In this document: positions 34,445 to 43,848 of the stretch, piece by piece
Numbering within the stretch: position 1 is the stretch's first letter
Layout: each line of letters opens with the position of its first letter
From: Bacteroidota bacterium
GTDB taxonomy: Bacteria > Bacteroidota > Bacteroidia > Flavobacteriales_D > Crocinitomicaceae
DNA: 64,000 nt
Direction: 5' to 3'
NCBI GenBank assembly: GCA_016192075.1
Contig: JACPUU010000016.1
Location: 1 to 64,000 of the forward strand
Position numbers and translations under genes: made by a program
Notes under the pieces: model-generated
The model's input: only the letters and a program-made list of their open reading frames with translations
Told to the model about the DNA's origin: nothing
Database searches by the model: none

Positions 34445-34504
34445 TGATACCATGATTGTGTGAAGCTTATCACCTGCTGCTGAAATCAGAGCCTTCTCAG
34501 AGCG

Positions 34505-35160
34505 GTTAAGAAATTAGTTACGATCAATGCCGCAGTTTTACACCGCGGAGATCCGCGGAGTTTGTATGTGTCAAATTTTCTCTGTGTCGCCTCGGCGCCT
34601 TCTTGGCGGTTAAGAAATTAGTTACGATCAATGCCGCAGTTTTATACCGCGGAGAATCCGCAGAGGATTTCGCAGAGACCCGCTGAGTTTGTATGTGTCA
34701 AATTTTCTCTGGTTACCTCAGCGCCTTCTTTGCGGCTCTCAGCGGTTAAGAAATTAGTTACGATCAATGCCGCAGTTTTACACCGCGGAGACCCGCTGAG
34801 TTTGTATGTGTCAAATTTTCTCTGGTTACCTCAGCGCCTTCTTGGCGGTTCTCAGCGGTTAAGAAATTAGTTACGATCAATGCCGCAGTTTTACACCGCG
34901 GAGAATCCGCAGAGGATTTCGCAGAGACCCGCTGTTGTATGTGTCAAATTTTCTCTGGTTACCTCAGCGCCTTCTTGGCGGCTCTCAGCGGTTAAGAAAT
35001 TAGTTGCGATCAATGCCGCAGTTTTACACCGCGGAGACCCGCGGAGTTTGTATGTGTCAAAATTTTCTGGTTACCTCAGCGCCTTCTTGGCGGTTCTCAG
35101 CGGTTAAGAAATCAGTTACCATCCATGCCACTGTGTTTTTTTACCGCCTGCTGCGCTGTC
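34505..35160. repeat. Tandem repeat array of alternating short and long units
   Basis: Copies start at GTTAAGAAATTAGTT near 34505, 34609, 34745, 34858 and 34991, with a degenerate sixth near 35103. Spacings are 104, 136, 113, 133 and 112 bp, so short and long units alternate; the long units carry an extra segment that includes CGCAGAGGATTTCGCAGAG. Each unit contains ATGCCGCAGTTTTACACCGCGG and CCTCAGCGCCTTCTTGGCGG, the latter near-palindromic. Small open frames through the array are translations of the repeat. This follows the MscS gene; the remaining gap to 35318 holds nothing else recognisable. Confidence 0.85.
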
Positions 35161-35318
35161 TGTGTCAAAATGCTATCTGCAAATCAGCGGGGAATTCTCG
35201 TAACTGTTAAACGTGTTCTCATTTTAAACAATCTCTTAGTAATAGTCCTGATCCAAAATACCCTTTTCACGCTATTGCACACGTTTCATTTCTAAATGAT
35301 CTTTGGCAAAAAAGGCCA

Positions 35319-35984
35319 ATGGAATTTTTACTTCACCTTGATTCAAATTTTTGCAGAGACGAAATAACAAACAGATTCAATCCGCATAAACGGGTTTCTG
35401 AAAAGTTTATTCAGCTGCTCACAAACCTTCATCAGCAGCCGGGTTTGTACCAGGCGTCGTTGTTTGATTCGTTTGAATTGAGTGAAGTGTTTACCTATTT
35501 GTCAGCCAGCCATACCTACTATTTACAAACCTGGCTGCCCAAAATCAACCAAACGGTTTTCCACCTGAAAAATGCCGGCGGAAATAATTTTATTGCAGTA
35601 CAGCTGATGACACTTTTCCTGGAAAAATACCAGCTTGACCTGGAGCGTCACATTGCGTATGAAGAGCAGGTTTTGTTTCAGTTTGTAGGCGAAATGCTGG
35701 ATGGCGTTTATTCAGCAGAAAAGAAAGATTTTGTAATCAACCATTTCTTGTTTACACACAATGACAACATTATCGTTCACCTGAAAGAGTTAAAAAATGA
35801 CCTGGTAAAACTGGAAACAGGTTTAACTCATAACATGGCCTTTCAGGTACTTTTCAATCAGCTTGAAATTTTTCAGAATGATTTGCTGATTCATGGCCTT
35901 ATTGAAGATGATGTGTTTATTCCAAAGGTGCTTGATCACATTGACCGGCACTTTGAAAAAATCAGTCGGATAGGTGAATCGTGA
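35319..35984 (+). CDS. Hemerythrin-like (HHE) iron-binding protein
   Basis: A 221-residue helical protein. Candidate di-iron ligands are H65, H111, E115, H147, H192 and E196, the latter in the helix DLLIHGLIEDDVFIP. The spacing fits a hemerythrin/RIC (YtfE-like) core, in which such proteins repair iron-sulfur centres after nitrosative damage or bind oxygen or NO. The N-terminal ScdA-type domain of true RIC proteins is absent. A GATCTTTG at 35298-35305 resembles a -7 element. Function is inferred from the ligand pattern. Confidence 0.72.
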   Translation: MEFLLHLDSNFCRDEITNRFNPHKRVSEKFIQLLTNLHQQPGLYQASLFDSFELSEVFTYLSASHTYYLQTWLPKINQTVFHLKNAGGNNFIAVQLMTLFLEKYQLDLERHIAYEEQVLFQFVGEMLDGVYSAEKKDFVINHFLFTHNDNIIVHLKELKNDLVKLETGLTHNMAFQVLFNQLEIFQNDLLIHGLIEDDVFIPKVLDHIDRHFEKISRIGES

Positions 35985-36100
35985 TGTCAAAAACTGTAAC
36001 GGACGGTTGCCAGGTCATTTTACTGCGTTACATTCAAAATGACTTGTCCGATTCGGCCTGTTCTTTATAGAGATTGCCTTTTAAACCCTGCTTTCGCCAC

Positions 36101-37399
36101 TTAATTCTTTGAAGGCAAAGACCTGAATTTTGAATAGAGCGGCTTAAATACGGCAATGCTTAAAACACCAATAACCCAGCCGCTCCAGTACAGAAAATTC
36201 ATCACGTAATCCAGGTTGTCAGTGTAATCGTAATAGGTTGTATCAAAGAAAAACATCCATGCAAAAAGCGGGAGCAGCGGTAAAAAAAACTGCAGGTACA
36301 TGGTTATAACATACCCGGCATTGTTTAGTGTCGAAGCAAGGTAGGTACGAATGGTGATAGTGGCAAACAGCATGTAAAGCAGCAGCGCTATGGTAGATAC
36401 GGCTACCTCTTCATTGTTGCGGATTTGCAGCAACTCAAAAAGAATAACACCAATTATGGCTATCAGTAACGGTGTGAGACAAATGGTAATAAAACCATAT
36501 ACAAACTGGCGCAGGTTCATTTGTTTAAAAATCCAGACCAGCATAGCCAGAAAAGCCATAATACCGCAAACAATTTTCCAGAACCAGGGCTCAGCATATT
36601 CAGCAAACCAGCCATAGTTCATGCGTGTACTGATTTGTGAAAGTTTATACTGTACGTCCCAGCTGTTATCATAATAGTATGGATCGTTGTACAAAAAATC
36701 AGATGCGTTTCCGTTTTCCTGGTCCGTCAATATTTCAGAAGAAGATCGTGTAATCGGATAATTGGAATAGGTATTATAGACTTTTATAAAATCACTGATA
36801 ATTTGTTCGGCCTGGTTACGTGATACCGTTATTGGTCCGGGAGCGCCATACTCAGGATAATACTCATAGTCGTAATCGTAGAAATAGGTTTGGTACGTAA
36901 ATTCGCTCCGGTAATAGGAGATGGTTCCGTTGTCATTGAATGTGATTTCTGAAGCACCGAAAACCAGGGTGTTTCCGTTGTTCAGCATTTCCATTTCACC
37001 GGCAAATTTTTCGGTGTCAATGGCATTTTTGACGCGCTGATAATTGGCCAGCGGAATAGCAGAAATAATCAGGAAAGCCATAAAAAATACCAGCAGATAA
37101 CTGAAAAAATTCAGGTACTCAAAACTCAGCGGCATGCGGCCACCTGATTTGGCCACGTTGTAGCGCGACTGAAAAATAAACCAGTAAACCAGGTAAATCA
37201 AAACCGGAATAATCATCAGCACAACAGGGATCACATTATCCGGCAGTTCATTTTTGGGGTTCCACCCAACACTGAGTGTGATCAGGAAAAGGACCAGCGC
37301 TATTCCTAGTCCTATAGGTAGAAAGGAATGGATACGGGTTATCCAGATGGTTGGGTAATAATGCAACAGGTAATTGTCCAGTTTTTTAAATAGTTTCAT
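36101..37399 (-). CDS. Membrane protein of an ABC exporter
   Basis: A 432-residue protein with about eight membrane segments. Two near the N-terminus are followed by a tyrosine- and aspartate-rich extracytoplasmic loop (about 130-255, with YDYDYEYYPEYG), then six near the C-terminus. It follows the ATPase gene by 11 bp and is the obvious permease partner. I do not recognise a specific family. The tyrosine-rich loop is unusual and could contact substrate or surface. Confidence 0.75.
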   Translation of the reverse strand: MKLFKKLDNYLLHYYPTIWITRIHSFLPIGLGIALVLFLITLSVGWNPKNELPDNVIPVVLMIIPVLIYLVYWFIFQSRYNVAKSGGRMPLSFEYLNFFSYLLVFFMAFLIISAIPLANYQRVKNAIDTEKFAGEMEMLNNGNTLVFGASEITFNDNGTISYYRSEFTYQTYFYDYDYEYYPEYGAPGPITVSRNQAEQIISDFIKVYNTYSNYPITRSSSEILTDQENGNASDFLYNDPYYYDNSWDVQYKLSQISTRMNYGWFAEYAEPWFWKIVCGIMAFLAMLVWIFKQMNLRQFVYGFITICLTPLLIAIIGVILFELLQIRNNEEVAVSTIALLLYMLFATITIRTYLASTLNNAGYVITMYLQFFLPLLPLFAWMFFFDTTYYDYTDNLDYVMNFLYWSGWVIGVLSIAVFKPLYSKFRSLPSKN

Positions 37400-37410
37400 G
37401 CGCTGTTGAA

Positions 37411-38319
37411 TTAATCGTTAAATAATCTGCGGGTTGATGAGCTGATGTCTCTGAAATAATGAATGGTGCCGCCCTTTTTTATTACCTCGGTTACAAAATG
37501 CTCTGCCGTTATCTGCAGCGGTACTTTAACATGCAGCGTTTTGCCGTGTGCGTTTAATAGAATGTTTGCGAACAGCGATCGTATCTCAGTTTCAGACAGC
37601 GAGGTTTGAATTTCAAATTCATTGTCGGTACGGGTTTCGCCTATTTTACCAACCTCGCCGGAATAGATCATTTCACCTTTTCGCAAAAAGACAATGGCAT
37701 CAGCCACATTTTCAATTTCATGAAGTTGCTGCGAACTTAATATTACGCTCACCTTTCTTTTTTTCTCAGAAACAATAGCGCGCAGATCACTCAAAAATTT
37801 TCCCTGTGCGTTAATGTCCAGATTGGCTATAGGCTCATCCAAAACCAGTAACTCGGGATTTATCAGTAGCATTTTGGCCAGCTGAAACCGCAACCGGTAA
37901 CCGGTTGAAATTTCACTCCATTTAAGCGGCGCATATTCTGTAAGCGCCAGTTTTTCCAATAATTCGTCAACGTGAAAATCAGCATCTTTTCCCTTAATAC
38001 CCCGGATGCTGGCCTGAAAAACCAGGTTGTTCCGGAGTGTTCCATACCATTGCGGAATGCGCTGTGGAATATAGGCTACGCGTGACCGGATATTTTCCCA
38101 GCTCAGTACATTGACCTCATTGTTGCCAAAGTAATTCAGCATACCGTTGTCATGGGCCAGGTCACCTGCAATAATACGCAGCAGGGTTGTTTTTCCGTTT
38201 CCGTTTTCACCAACAACGCCGGTAATTTCACCGGTGCGCAATTCAAGTGAAATATTCTGCAATGAAAAATTTCCCTTGCGGTATTTTTTGTTCAGGTTTG
38301 AACAGGAGAATAAATTCAT
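37411..38319 (-). CDS. ABC transporter ATP-binding protein with altered signature
   Basis: A 302-residue ATPase with Walker A GENGNGKTT, a Q-loop near IPQRIPQWYG and Walker B LLVLDEPIANLD. The signature motif is ISTGYRLRFQLAKM, so LSGGQ has become STGYR. The switch region has SSQQLHE. The C-terminal 90 residues resemble the regulatory tail of NatA-type ATPases. It leads a two-gene operon with the membrane protein at 36101. The altered signature may weaken ATP hydrolysis or change partner fit. The substrate is unknown. It is not assigned as GldA because it sits far from gldFG and has its own permease. Confidence 0.85.
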   Translation of the reverse strand: MNLFSCSNLNKKYRKGNFSLQNISLELRTGEITGVVGENGNGKTTLLRIIAGDLAHDNGMLNYFGNNEVNVLSWENIRSRVAYIPQRIPQWYGTLRNNLVFQASIRGIKGKDADFHVDELLEKLALTEYAPLKWSEISTGYRLRFQLAKMLLINPELLVLDEPIANLDINAQGKFLSDLRAIVSEKKRKVSVILSSQQLHEIENVADAIVFLRKGEMIYSGEVGKIGETRTDNEFEIQTSLSETEIRSLFANILLNAHGKTLHVKVPLQITAEHFVTEVIKKGGTIHYFRDISSSTRRLFND

Positions 38320-38402
38320 AAGCCTTCAATTATTCAGGGAATGTATGAATTTTTTAAGCGTCTGGTAGCAAGGATTTGTTTTTTAAGATTTTCTAACAAT
38401 TC

Positions 38403-38993
38403 CTAATGCTTCATTTTTTTTGCGTATTTCTTTGCGGTTGTTGCTGCCACCGGGGTGTAGATAAAAATATTCCGCAGTGCATCTTCATCCAGGTTGAATG
38501 AAATTCCGAGTTCCAGGTACATGTACAGTGTGGTGGTCTCATCCCGTTTGCGCTTAACAAAACCAGTACCCATTATTTTTTGGATAGCAGCCCAGGTATC
38601 ATAAAAGTGAATCTGCCCGTTAACGTCAATTTTTTCAGTACCTGATTCAAATTCTGCATACGTGGTAAGGGTCATGTAATTGATCTGGTCGTTACGGATA
38701 TACGTTTTCCAGACAAGAAATTCGTTTAACCCAAAGGTGAGTACTTCATCAAAACCCAATAAGTACGGAAGCTCACTTTTTGTATTGTAGCCGGCATCTT
38801 CCCATGCGGCTCTTTCTTCTGCCTGCGGAATAATTGATTCGGGCGTGCCAAGTACGTTAATCAATTCGTCGGTGTGCATTCCAATATGAATTGTGCTGAA
38901 ACCTACCCCCGGCGTAATGGAGTATTGCGTAAATCCTGTGTTTGAAACAAGCACTGAAAAAATCAGGACTGTGGTACGAAGTACATTTTTCAT
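38403..38993 (-). CDS. Exported protein, BamE-like pattern, unknown function
   Basis: A 196-residue protein with a signal peptide (about 1-22) and a mature part that opens GVGFSTIHIGMHTDELINVLGTPESI. The G-M-x-x-D-E-x-x-x-x-L-G-x-P pattern is like that of small BamE/SmpA-fold proteins. There is no lipobox cysteine. Single gene between the ABC pair and the M23 peptidase. Likely periplasmic; the function is not known. Confidence 0.6.
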   Translation of the reverse strand: MKNVLRTTVLIFSVLVSNTGFTQYSITPGVGFSTIHIGMHTDELINVLGTPESIIPQAEERAAWEDAGYNTKSELPYLLGFDEVLTFGLNEFLVWKTYIRNDQINYMTLTTYAEFESGTEKIDVNGQIHFYDTWAAIQKIMGTGFVKRKRDETTTLYMYLELGISFNLDEDALRNIFIYTPVAATTAKKYAKKMKH

Positions 38994-39038
38994 ATTTTTT
39001 TGCTTAAAATTAATCAGGATAATTAAAGTATCCGTTTT

Positions 39039-40805
39039 TTAATAAACCACGGTCCATCCCATTTCACTTTCATTCCCCTTGGCATCCCGCGCAACAACCC
39101 TAAGTTTATTATTACCTGTTCTTAAAAGCGGGGTGCTGTGCTTATCCAAAGGAATAATATACCGCATTTGCCGGCGATCATATTCCATCAATACCCATTT
39201 ACCATTCAAATAGGCTTTGTAGGAGGAAACGCCGGAAAGATTGTCGGCAATTTCCAACTGCAGGTTTTTGAATTTGGTAATGATTTTTCCTTCCATAAAA
39301 TCAAGTGGTGTAATAAGTGGTGCAAGCGTATCCACTACCAGTACAAATTTTCCAAAATTGCGCGGAGCTCCCTCAACCCAGCCGTCTACATAATCACCGC
39401 CAATGTAAGTGAGTTTTTCTTTGTCATTGATGAGACCAATAGCCAGTTTGTACACCGGAAAATCAGCACGCAGCGCGGGAACTTTAATGCGGACATCAAA
39501 TTTTTGCTGTACCGGAATGGCGTATTCACCAAACTGGTAAAGTGCCGTTATATAGGTTGAAACGGTGTCGCGTTTAAATAATTTCTGAAGCGGTTCATAA
39601 AAGGTAGCGGGTTCCATCAGCACCTGAAAATCATCTTTCAGCAATACGTTTACCGAATCAGGGAAAAAGTAACCGGCCGTTTTGTCAAACGGATTTTTGG
39701 CATAGCTGCCTGAAGGTTTGCCAAGGGCAAAAGCAAGAATTGTTTTGTTGCCGTGTACATCTGTGGCTGTGAGGTTGTAATTACCGGCGCAGTTTTCCCA
39801 GCGAATAATACCATTGTTCTGTACATAAATAGCCAGCGGGTTAATGATGGTTTTAAAATGCTTGTGGATGTGTTTGTTGTTTTGGTCAAATTCAAAATAA
39901 TCCTGGTGCGTATTCAAAAAACGGTTGTGATCAAAATTCAGGTAATCAATTTTCATTTCATGCAGCTGCGTATCATCTTTTGTAAAATTGGTGTGATAAA
40001 TACCGCAAACATTGCCTGCACCATTTAATTTGTCGGTTGTTTGAAAACCAAATGCCAGGTATGAATTTTCAGTGAGCAGGGCGCTGACATCAATGGGGTT
40101 GCCCTCATTCACTACCAGTTTTTCACCTACCAGTTTGCAGGGATAATAACTTGATTTGCCGGGTATCATGTATCCTTTTTCGGTAACAGCATAGAGCTTA
40201 ATGCCCGTAATGGTTGGCCTGGTGGTATCTGCAATTTTGGAGCGGAAACATGTAAACAGCAGCGGGTTCAGGGCATGTTCTGTTGCTGTTTCACGAATTT
40301 CAAAATGAAGATGTGCTGCCGATGAACTCCCTGAATTACCTGAAAGACCTATAAACTGGCCTTTTTTTACAAAAATGGAATCCTCCAGTACAAACTCATC
40401 CAGGATGTAGCTTTCGTTTTTTTTCTGTTTCTCATACGCCAGTGAATCTATTTCAGCTGAAAACGACTGCATGTGGCCATACAAACTTGAAAGCCCGTTT
40501 GGGTGGTCAATATAAAGTGCCAGCCCATATCCCCAGGGCGAAATACGAATGCGTGAAATGTAACCGTCTTCAATGGCGTAAAGGCGCTGTCCTTCAACAC
40601 CACCGGTTTTCAAATCCAGTCCGGTGTGAAAATGATTGTCACGCATTTCTCCAAAATTGCCCGCCAGTATCAGGTCAATTTTCATGGGCGGATGAAAATC
40701 ATACGAATCATAATCAATCGATTTGGGCTGATAAGCCTGTCCCCAGGCAGCCAAAGTACTTGTAAAGCAAAAGAATAAGAGTAAACGGGTCATTTTCACA
40801 ATCAT
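39039..40805 (-). CDS. M23-family metallopeptidase (peptidoglycan hydrolase)
   Basis: A 588-residue exported protein. A signal peptide (about 1-22) is followed by a LytM/M23 zinc peptidase domain (about 45-185): H60 and D64 in FHTGLDLK, LYGHM, and SSSAAHLHFEIRE supplying the last histidine ligand. The 400-residue C-terminal part has Ig-like and other extracellular modules of no known activity. Such enzymes cut cell-wall peptides. The ATG at 40805 is listed, but another at 40793 is possible; the -7 element at 40813-40820 is so close that 40793 may be the true start. Confidence 0.9.
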   Translation of the reverse strand: MIVKMTRLLLFFCFTSTLAAWGQAYQPKSIDYDSYDFHPPMKIDLILAGNFGEMRDNHFHTGLDLKTGGVEGQRLYAIEDGYISRIRISPWGYGLALYIDHPNGLSSLYGHMQSFSAEIDSLAYEKQKKNESYILDEFVLEDSIFVKKGQFIGLSGNSGSSSAAHLHFEIRETATEHALNPLLFTCFRSKIADTTRPTITGIKLYAVTEKGYMIPGKSSYYPCKLVGEKLVVNEGNPIDVSALLTENSYLAFGFQTTDKLNGAGNVCGIYHTNFTKDDTQLHEMKIDYLNFDHNRFLNTHQDYFEFDQNNKHIHKHFKTIINPLAIYVQNNGIIRWENCAGNYNLTATDVHGNKTILAFALGKPSGSYAKNPFDKTAGYFFPDSVNVLLKDDFQVLMEPATFYEPLQKLFKRDTVSTYITALYQFGEYAIPVQQKFDVRIKVPALRADFPVYKLAIGLINDKEKLTYIGGDYVDGWVEGAPRNFGKFVLVVDTLAPLITPLDFMEGKIITKFKNLQLEIADNLSGVSSYKAYLNGKWVLMEYDRRQMRYIIPLDKHSTPLLRTGNNKLRVVARDAKGNESEMGWTVVY

Positions 40806-40812
40806 GAATTAT

Positions 40813-40820
40813 CAAAGATA
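40813..40820 (-). promoter_or_regulatory. -7 promoter element of the M23 peptidase gene
   Basis: TATCTTTG on the minus strand, a perfect TAnnTTTG, 7 bases before the first ATG and 19 before the second. This favours a very short leader or the later start. Confidence 0.45.
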
Positions 40821-40898
40821 ATGCCGTCTATTGGCTTGATTTACTTGAGTCTGTGATTGTTATTAAAAGCCGGTTTTTAATATTTAAATCGTCTTTCC

Positions 40899-40929
40899 TT
40901 TGAAAATGGCCGAATGAATTGTAATTTTG
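40899..40929 (+). promoter_or_regulatory. Bacteroidota-type promoter of the zapA-rny operon
   Basis: TTTG at 40899-40902, 19 bases, then TAATTTTG at 40922-40929: a full match to TTTG-N19-TAnnTTTG. The ATG follows 26 bases after the -7 element. This is the clearest promoter of this type in the window. Confidence 0.7.
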
Positions 40930-40955
40930 TTCGTATTAATTGATAACCGGGACTT

Positions 40956-41249
40956 ATGTCTGAAACAAAAGATTTGATTGAGCAGCTGAATTTAAGAGTA
41001 GACAAACTCATAAGCCGGATTGCTGAATCAAATCAACTTGCTGAAAAAAAGCAAAGTGAGATTTTGTTGCTGACAGAACAGTTGCGTCAGAAAGACCAGG
41101 TGATTTCAGGTTTACAGGCTGAACTGGCAGAAGCCATGCAGCCCAAAGAAACACCGGTTGCGCTGGAAAATGAACAGCTGAAGGGCCGTATCAATGAAAT
41201 GGTAAGGGAAATAGACGAATGTATCTCATTACTAAAGGTTGGAAACTAA
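40956..41249 (+). CDS. Small coiled-coil protein, ZapB-like
   Basis: A 97-residue protein that is almost entirely coiled coil (heptads from about 5 to 60 and 70 to 95). It has no other motif. It lies immediately before zapA (the stop TAA is followed directly by the ATG of zapA) and behind a consensus promoter. In Bacteroidota a short coiled-coil gene usually precedes zapA, so a cell-division role with ZapA is likely. It resembles ZapB in length and composition only. Confidence 0.7.
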   Translation: MSETKDLIEQLNLRVDKLISRIAESNQLAEKKQSEILLLTEQLRQKDQVISGLQAELAEAMQPKETPVALENEQLKGRINEMVREIDECISLLKVGN

Positions 41250-41534
41250 ATGGATAAAGTATCACTCAAAATTGTTATTGCAGGGCGTACTTATCCACTT
41301 ACAATAAAGGGGGAGGAAGAAATGGCTATTCGTGAGGCGGCTGACCGCATCAACACGAATATTCAAAAACTCCAGGGCACCTATGCCGTAAAAGACATGC
41401 AGGATTTATTAGCCATGACAGCTCTTCAGATGGCTGTTCAGCTTAAAAACACTGCAGAAGCTACCCCTTCTGTCCAGCCTCAGTTTGATGAGGACATTCA
41501 AAAGATAATTTATAAAATAGACGCACAGCTGTAG
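41250..41534 (+). CDS. zapA: Cell division protein ZapA
   Basis: A 94-residue FtsZ-binding protein. It has the ZapA pattern: an N-terminal part SLKIVIAGRTYPLTI, then EEEMAIREAADRINTNIQKLQ and a long C-terminal helix with MTALQMAVQL. It should bundle FtsZ filaments at midcell. The start directly follows the stop of the coiled-coil gene. Together with RNase Y it is in one probable operon. Confidence 0.9.
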   Translation: MDKVSLKIVIAGRTYPLTIKGEEEMAIREAADRINTNIQKLQGTYAVKDMQDLLAMTALQMAVQLKNTAEATPSVQPQFDEDIQKIIYKIDAQL

Positions 41535-41562
41535 TAACTACAGGTTGTCGTCTTTGCAGTTT

Positions 41563-41605
41563 CCCGCTGATAGTATTTGTTTTTTGAAAGCAAATAACCG
41601 GCGGG
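41563..41605 (+). terminator. Stem-loop between zapA and rny
   Basis: CCCGC (41563-41567) pairs with GCGGG (41601-41605), and inside it TATTTG (41574-41579) pairs with CAAATA (41591-41596). It is followed by ATTTTATTT. It could be a weak terminator or attenuator that lowers rny expression, or a processing site. The gap has no 6S RNA-like length (only 96 bases). Confidence 0.45.
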
Positions 41606-41630
41606 ATTTTATTTACTTAACAATTAAATT

Positions 41631-43172
41631 ATGGATTTAATCAGCATACTGATCGGCGCCGGGGTAGGAGTGGTTGCCGGTGTTGTAATTATGATGATCC
41701 TTCAAAAATCTGCTCTGAAGAGCAAAACTGAAGCGATCAGAAAAAAGGCAGAAGATGAAGGCGAAGCGGTAAAAAAGGACAAAATTCTGCAGGCCAAAGA
41801 AAAATTTCTGCAACTGAAAGAAGAGCATGAAAATGCGGTCAGACAAAGAGAACGAACCATTCAGAGTGCTGAAGACAAAATCAAGGCAAAAGAAAAAACA
41901 CTGAATCAGAAAATTGAAGAGGTTAACCGCAAAAGCAGTGAAGTAGATGTTCTCAAAAAAGAAATAACCGCACAGCTTGAAACCGTTGAAAGTAAAAAAG
42001 CTGAGGTTGCAAAAATTCACCAGAAACAGGTTTCAGAACTTTCCAAAATATCAGGTCTCACCGCTGAAGAGGCTAAAAAACAAATGATGGAGGCCCTCAA
42101 AGATGAGGCACGCACAGCAGCGCTGGCACACATTAAAGAAATATCAGACGAGGCTAAAATCAACGCATCGCGTGAGGCTAAAAAAATTGTGGTACAGTCT
42201 ATTCAGCGCGTAGCAACGGAACAGGCCATTGAAAATTCAGTATCCGTCTTCAATATTGAAAACGATGAAATGAAAGGCCGTATCATTGGCCGTGAAGGGC
42301 GCAACATTCGTGCTCTGGAAGCTGCAACCGGCGTAGAAATTATTGTGGATGATACCCCTGAGGCAATTATTCTCTCTTGTTTTGATTCTATTCGCCGTGA
42401 AATAGCCCGTCTTTCATTGCATCAACTGGTATCTGACGGACGCATTCACCCGGCCCGTATTGAAGAGGTGGTTGCAAAAACCAAACGCCAGCTGGAAGAA
42501 GAAATTATTGAAACCGGCCGCCGCACCTGTGTTGACCTTGGAATTCATGGCTTGCATCCTGAACTGATGCGTATGGTGGGCCGCATGAAATATCGCTCAT
42601 CGTATGGGCAGAATTTGCTGCAGCACAGCCGTGAAGTAGCCAACCTGTGTGCCATTATGGCTTCTGAACTGGGGCTTAATGCTAAGGTTGCCAAACGTGC
42701 CGGGTTACTGCATGATATTGGAAAAGTGCCCGATGATGAACCGGAATTGCCACACGCTATTCTGGGTATGAAACTGGCTGAAAAGTATGGTGAAAAACCA
42801 GATGTTTGCAACGCCATTGGTGCCCACCACGATGAGATTGAAATGACCACCATGATTTCACCTATTGTGCAGGTATGTGATGCCATTTCCGGTGCACGCC
42901 CGGGTGCACGCCGTGAAATTGCTGAATCGTATATTAAACGTATCAAAGAACTTGAAACCATTGCCCTTGGTTTTGACGGTGTGGTTCAATCCTACGCAAT
43001 ACAGGCAGGTCGTGAACTGCGTGTTATGGTAGAAAGTGAAAAGGTAAATGATCAGCGTGCTGAAGAATTGTCATTTATTATTTCTCAGAAAATTCAAAAT
43101 GAAATGACGTATCCGGGCCAGGTTAAAGTAACCGTGATTCGCGAGAAACGTGCGGTGAATTATGCCAAATAG
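41631..43172 (+). CDS. rny: Ribonuclease Y
   Basis: A 513-residue endoribonuclease that starts mRNA decay. It has an N-terminal membrane anchor (about 3-24), a long coiled coil (about 27-195), a KH RNA-binding domain (about 205-270, [15 protein letters not shown]) and an HD domain (about 330-425, HSREVA, LLHDIGK, HHDE). The order and length match the family. The methyltransferase gene overlaps its end by 11 bp. Confidence 0.96.
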   Translation: MDLISILIGAGVGVVAGVVIMMILQKSALKSKTEAIRKKAEDEGEAVKKDKILQAKEKFLQLKEEHENAVRQRERTIQSAEDKIKAKEKTLNQKIEEVNRKSSEVDVLKKEITAQLETVESKKAEVAKIHQKQVSELSKISGLTAEEAKKQMMEALKDEARTAALAHIKEISDEAKINASREAKKIVVQSIQRVATEQAIENSVSVFNIENDEMKGRIIGREGRNIRALEAATGVEIIVDDTPEAIILSCFDSIRREIARLSLHQLVSDGRIHPARIEEVVAKTKRQLEEEIIETGRRTCVDLGIHGLHPELMRMVGRMKYRSSYGQNLLQHSREVANLCAIMASELGLNAKVAKRAGLLHDIGKVPDDEPELPHAILGMKLAEKYGEKPDVCNAIGAHHDEIEMTTMISPIVQVCDAISGARPGARREIAESYIKRIKELETIALGFDGVVQSYAIQAGRELRVMVESEKVNDQRAEELSFIISQKIQNEMTYPGQVKVTVIREKRAVNYAK

Positions 43173-43848
43173 TCTTTCTAAAAAGGAGATTAAAGACATC
43201 ATTCAATGGGATGTAAAAAACTGGAAAAATGCGCTTTCCTTCTGGGAAGCGCATTTTTCAATTAAACCCGGCATGCGCGTATTGGCGTTGGGTGAAAGGC
43301 AGGGTGGCCTGAGTTTATATTTTGCCAAAATGGGCTGCGAGGTTGTTTGCACAGAGTACAAGGAACCACTCGATGAAGCCCGTGAAATGCATAAAAAATA
43401 CGGAGTGAGTGAGCGTATTACCTATCAGCAGATGGACATGCGCAAAATTGATTTTGCCGATCAGAGTTTTGATATAGTTGTTTTTAAATCGGTAATCGGT
43501 GCGCTGAGCTCTGTAAATGATCAGTCACAAGCTATTTCTGAAATCAGGCGTGTCTTAAAAAAGGACGGTGCTTTTCTCTTTGCAGAAAACGCTGTTGCAA
43601 GCAGACTGCATCGCTACATGCGTAAAAAATTTGTGAACTGGAAAGATGCCTGGCGGTATGTTTCTGATGAAGAATTTGAGTCGTGGAAAAAATTATTCTC
43701 AAAAACCTATTCTAAAAAAACAGGCCTGGTGGCTTTATTTGGCCGTTCTGAAAAGCAACGCAGTTTCCTGGGGGCGGTAGATTCCCTGTTTTCGCCCATC
43801 AGTCCTAAGGCCTGGCGTTATATTTACCTGGGGGTTTTTATCCGGTAG
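43162..43848 (+). CDS. SAM-dependent methyltransferase
   Basis: A 228-residue class I methyltransferase. Motif I is [16 protein letters not shown], motif II-like acid E follows at VVCTEY, and motif IV is at [11 protein letters not shown]. It overlaps rny by 11 bp at its start and converges on the flavoprotein gene, overlapping its end by 11 bp. Substrate unknown. Its position at the left border of the polysaccharide locus suggests a sugar or lipid target, but it is tied to rny by the overlap, so this is uncertain. Confidence 0.82.
   Translation: MPNSLSKKEIKDIIQWDVKNWKNALSFWEAHFSIKPGMRVLALGERQGGLSLYFAKMGCEVVCTEYKEPLDEAREMHKKYGVSERITYQQMDMRKIDFADQSFDIVVFKSVIGALSSVNDQSQAISEIRRVLKKDGAFLFAENAVASRLHRYMRKKFVNWKDAWRYVSDEEFESWKKLFSKTYSKKTGLVALFGRSEKQRSFLGAVDSLFSPISPKAWRYIYLGVFIR

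Noticed and set aside
34505-35160. Small open frames in the right repeat array, and a CRISPR reading
   Set aside because: Frames repeat the same peptide; the units vary in length and have no distinct spacers.
37411-38319. GldA (ATPase of the gliding transporter)
   Set aside because: It has its own adjacent permease, an unusual signature motif and lies 7 kb from gldFG.
41535-41630. 6S RNA after zapA
   Set aside because: In other bacteria 6S RNA often follows zapA, but this gap is only 96 bases and holds one short stem-loop.
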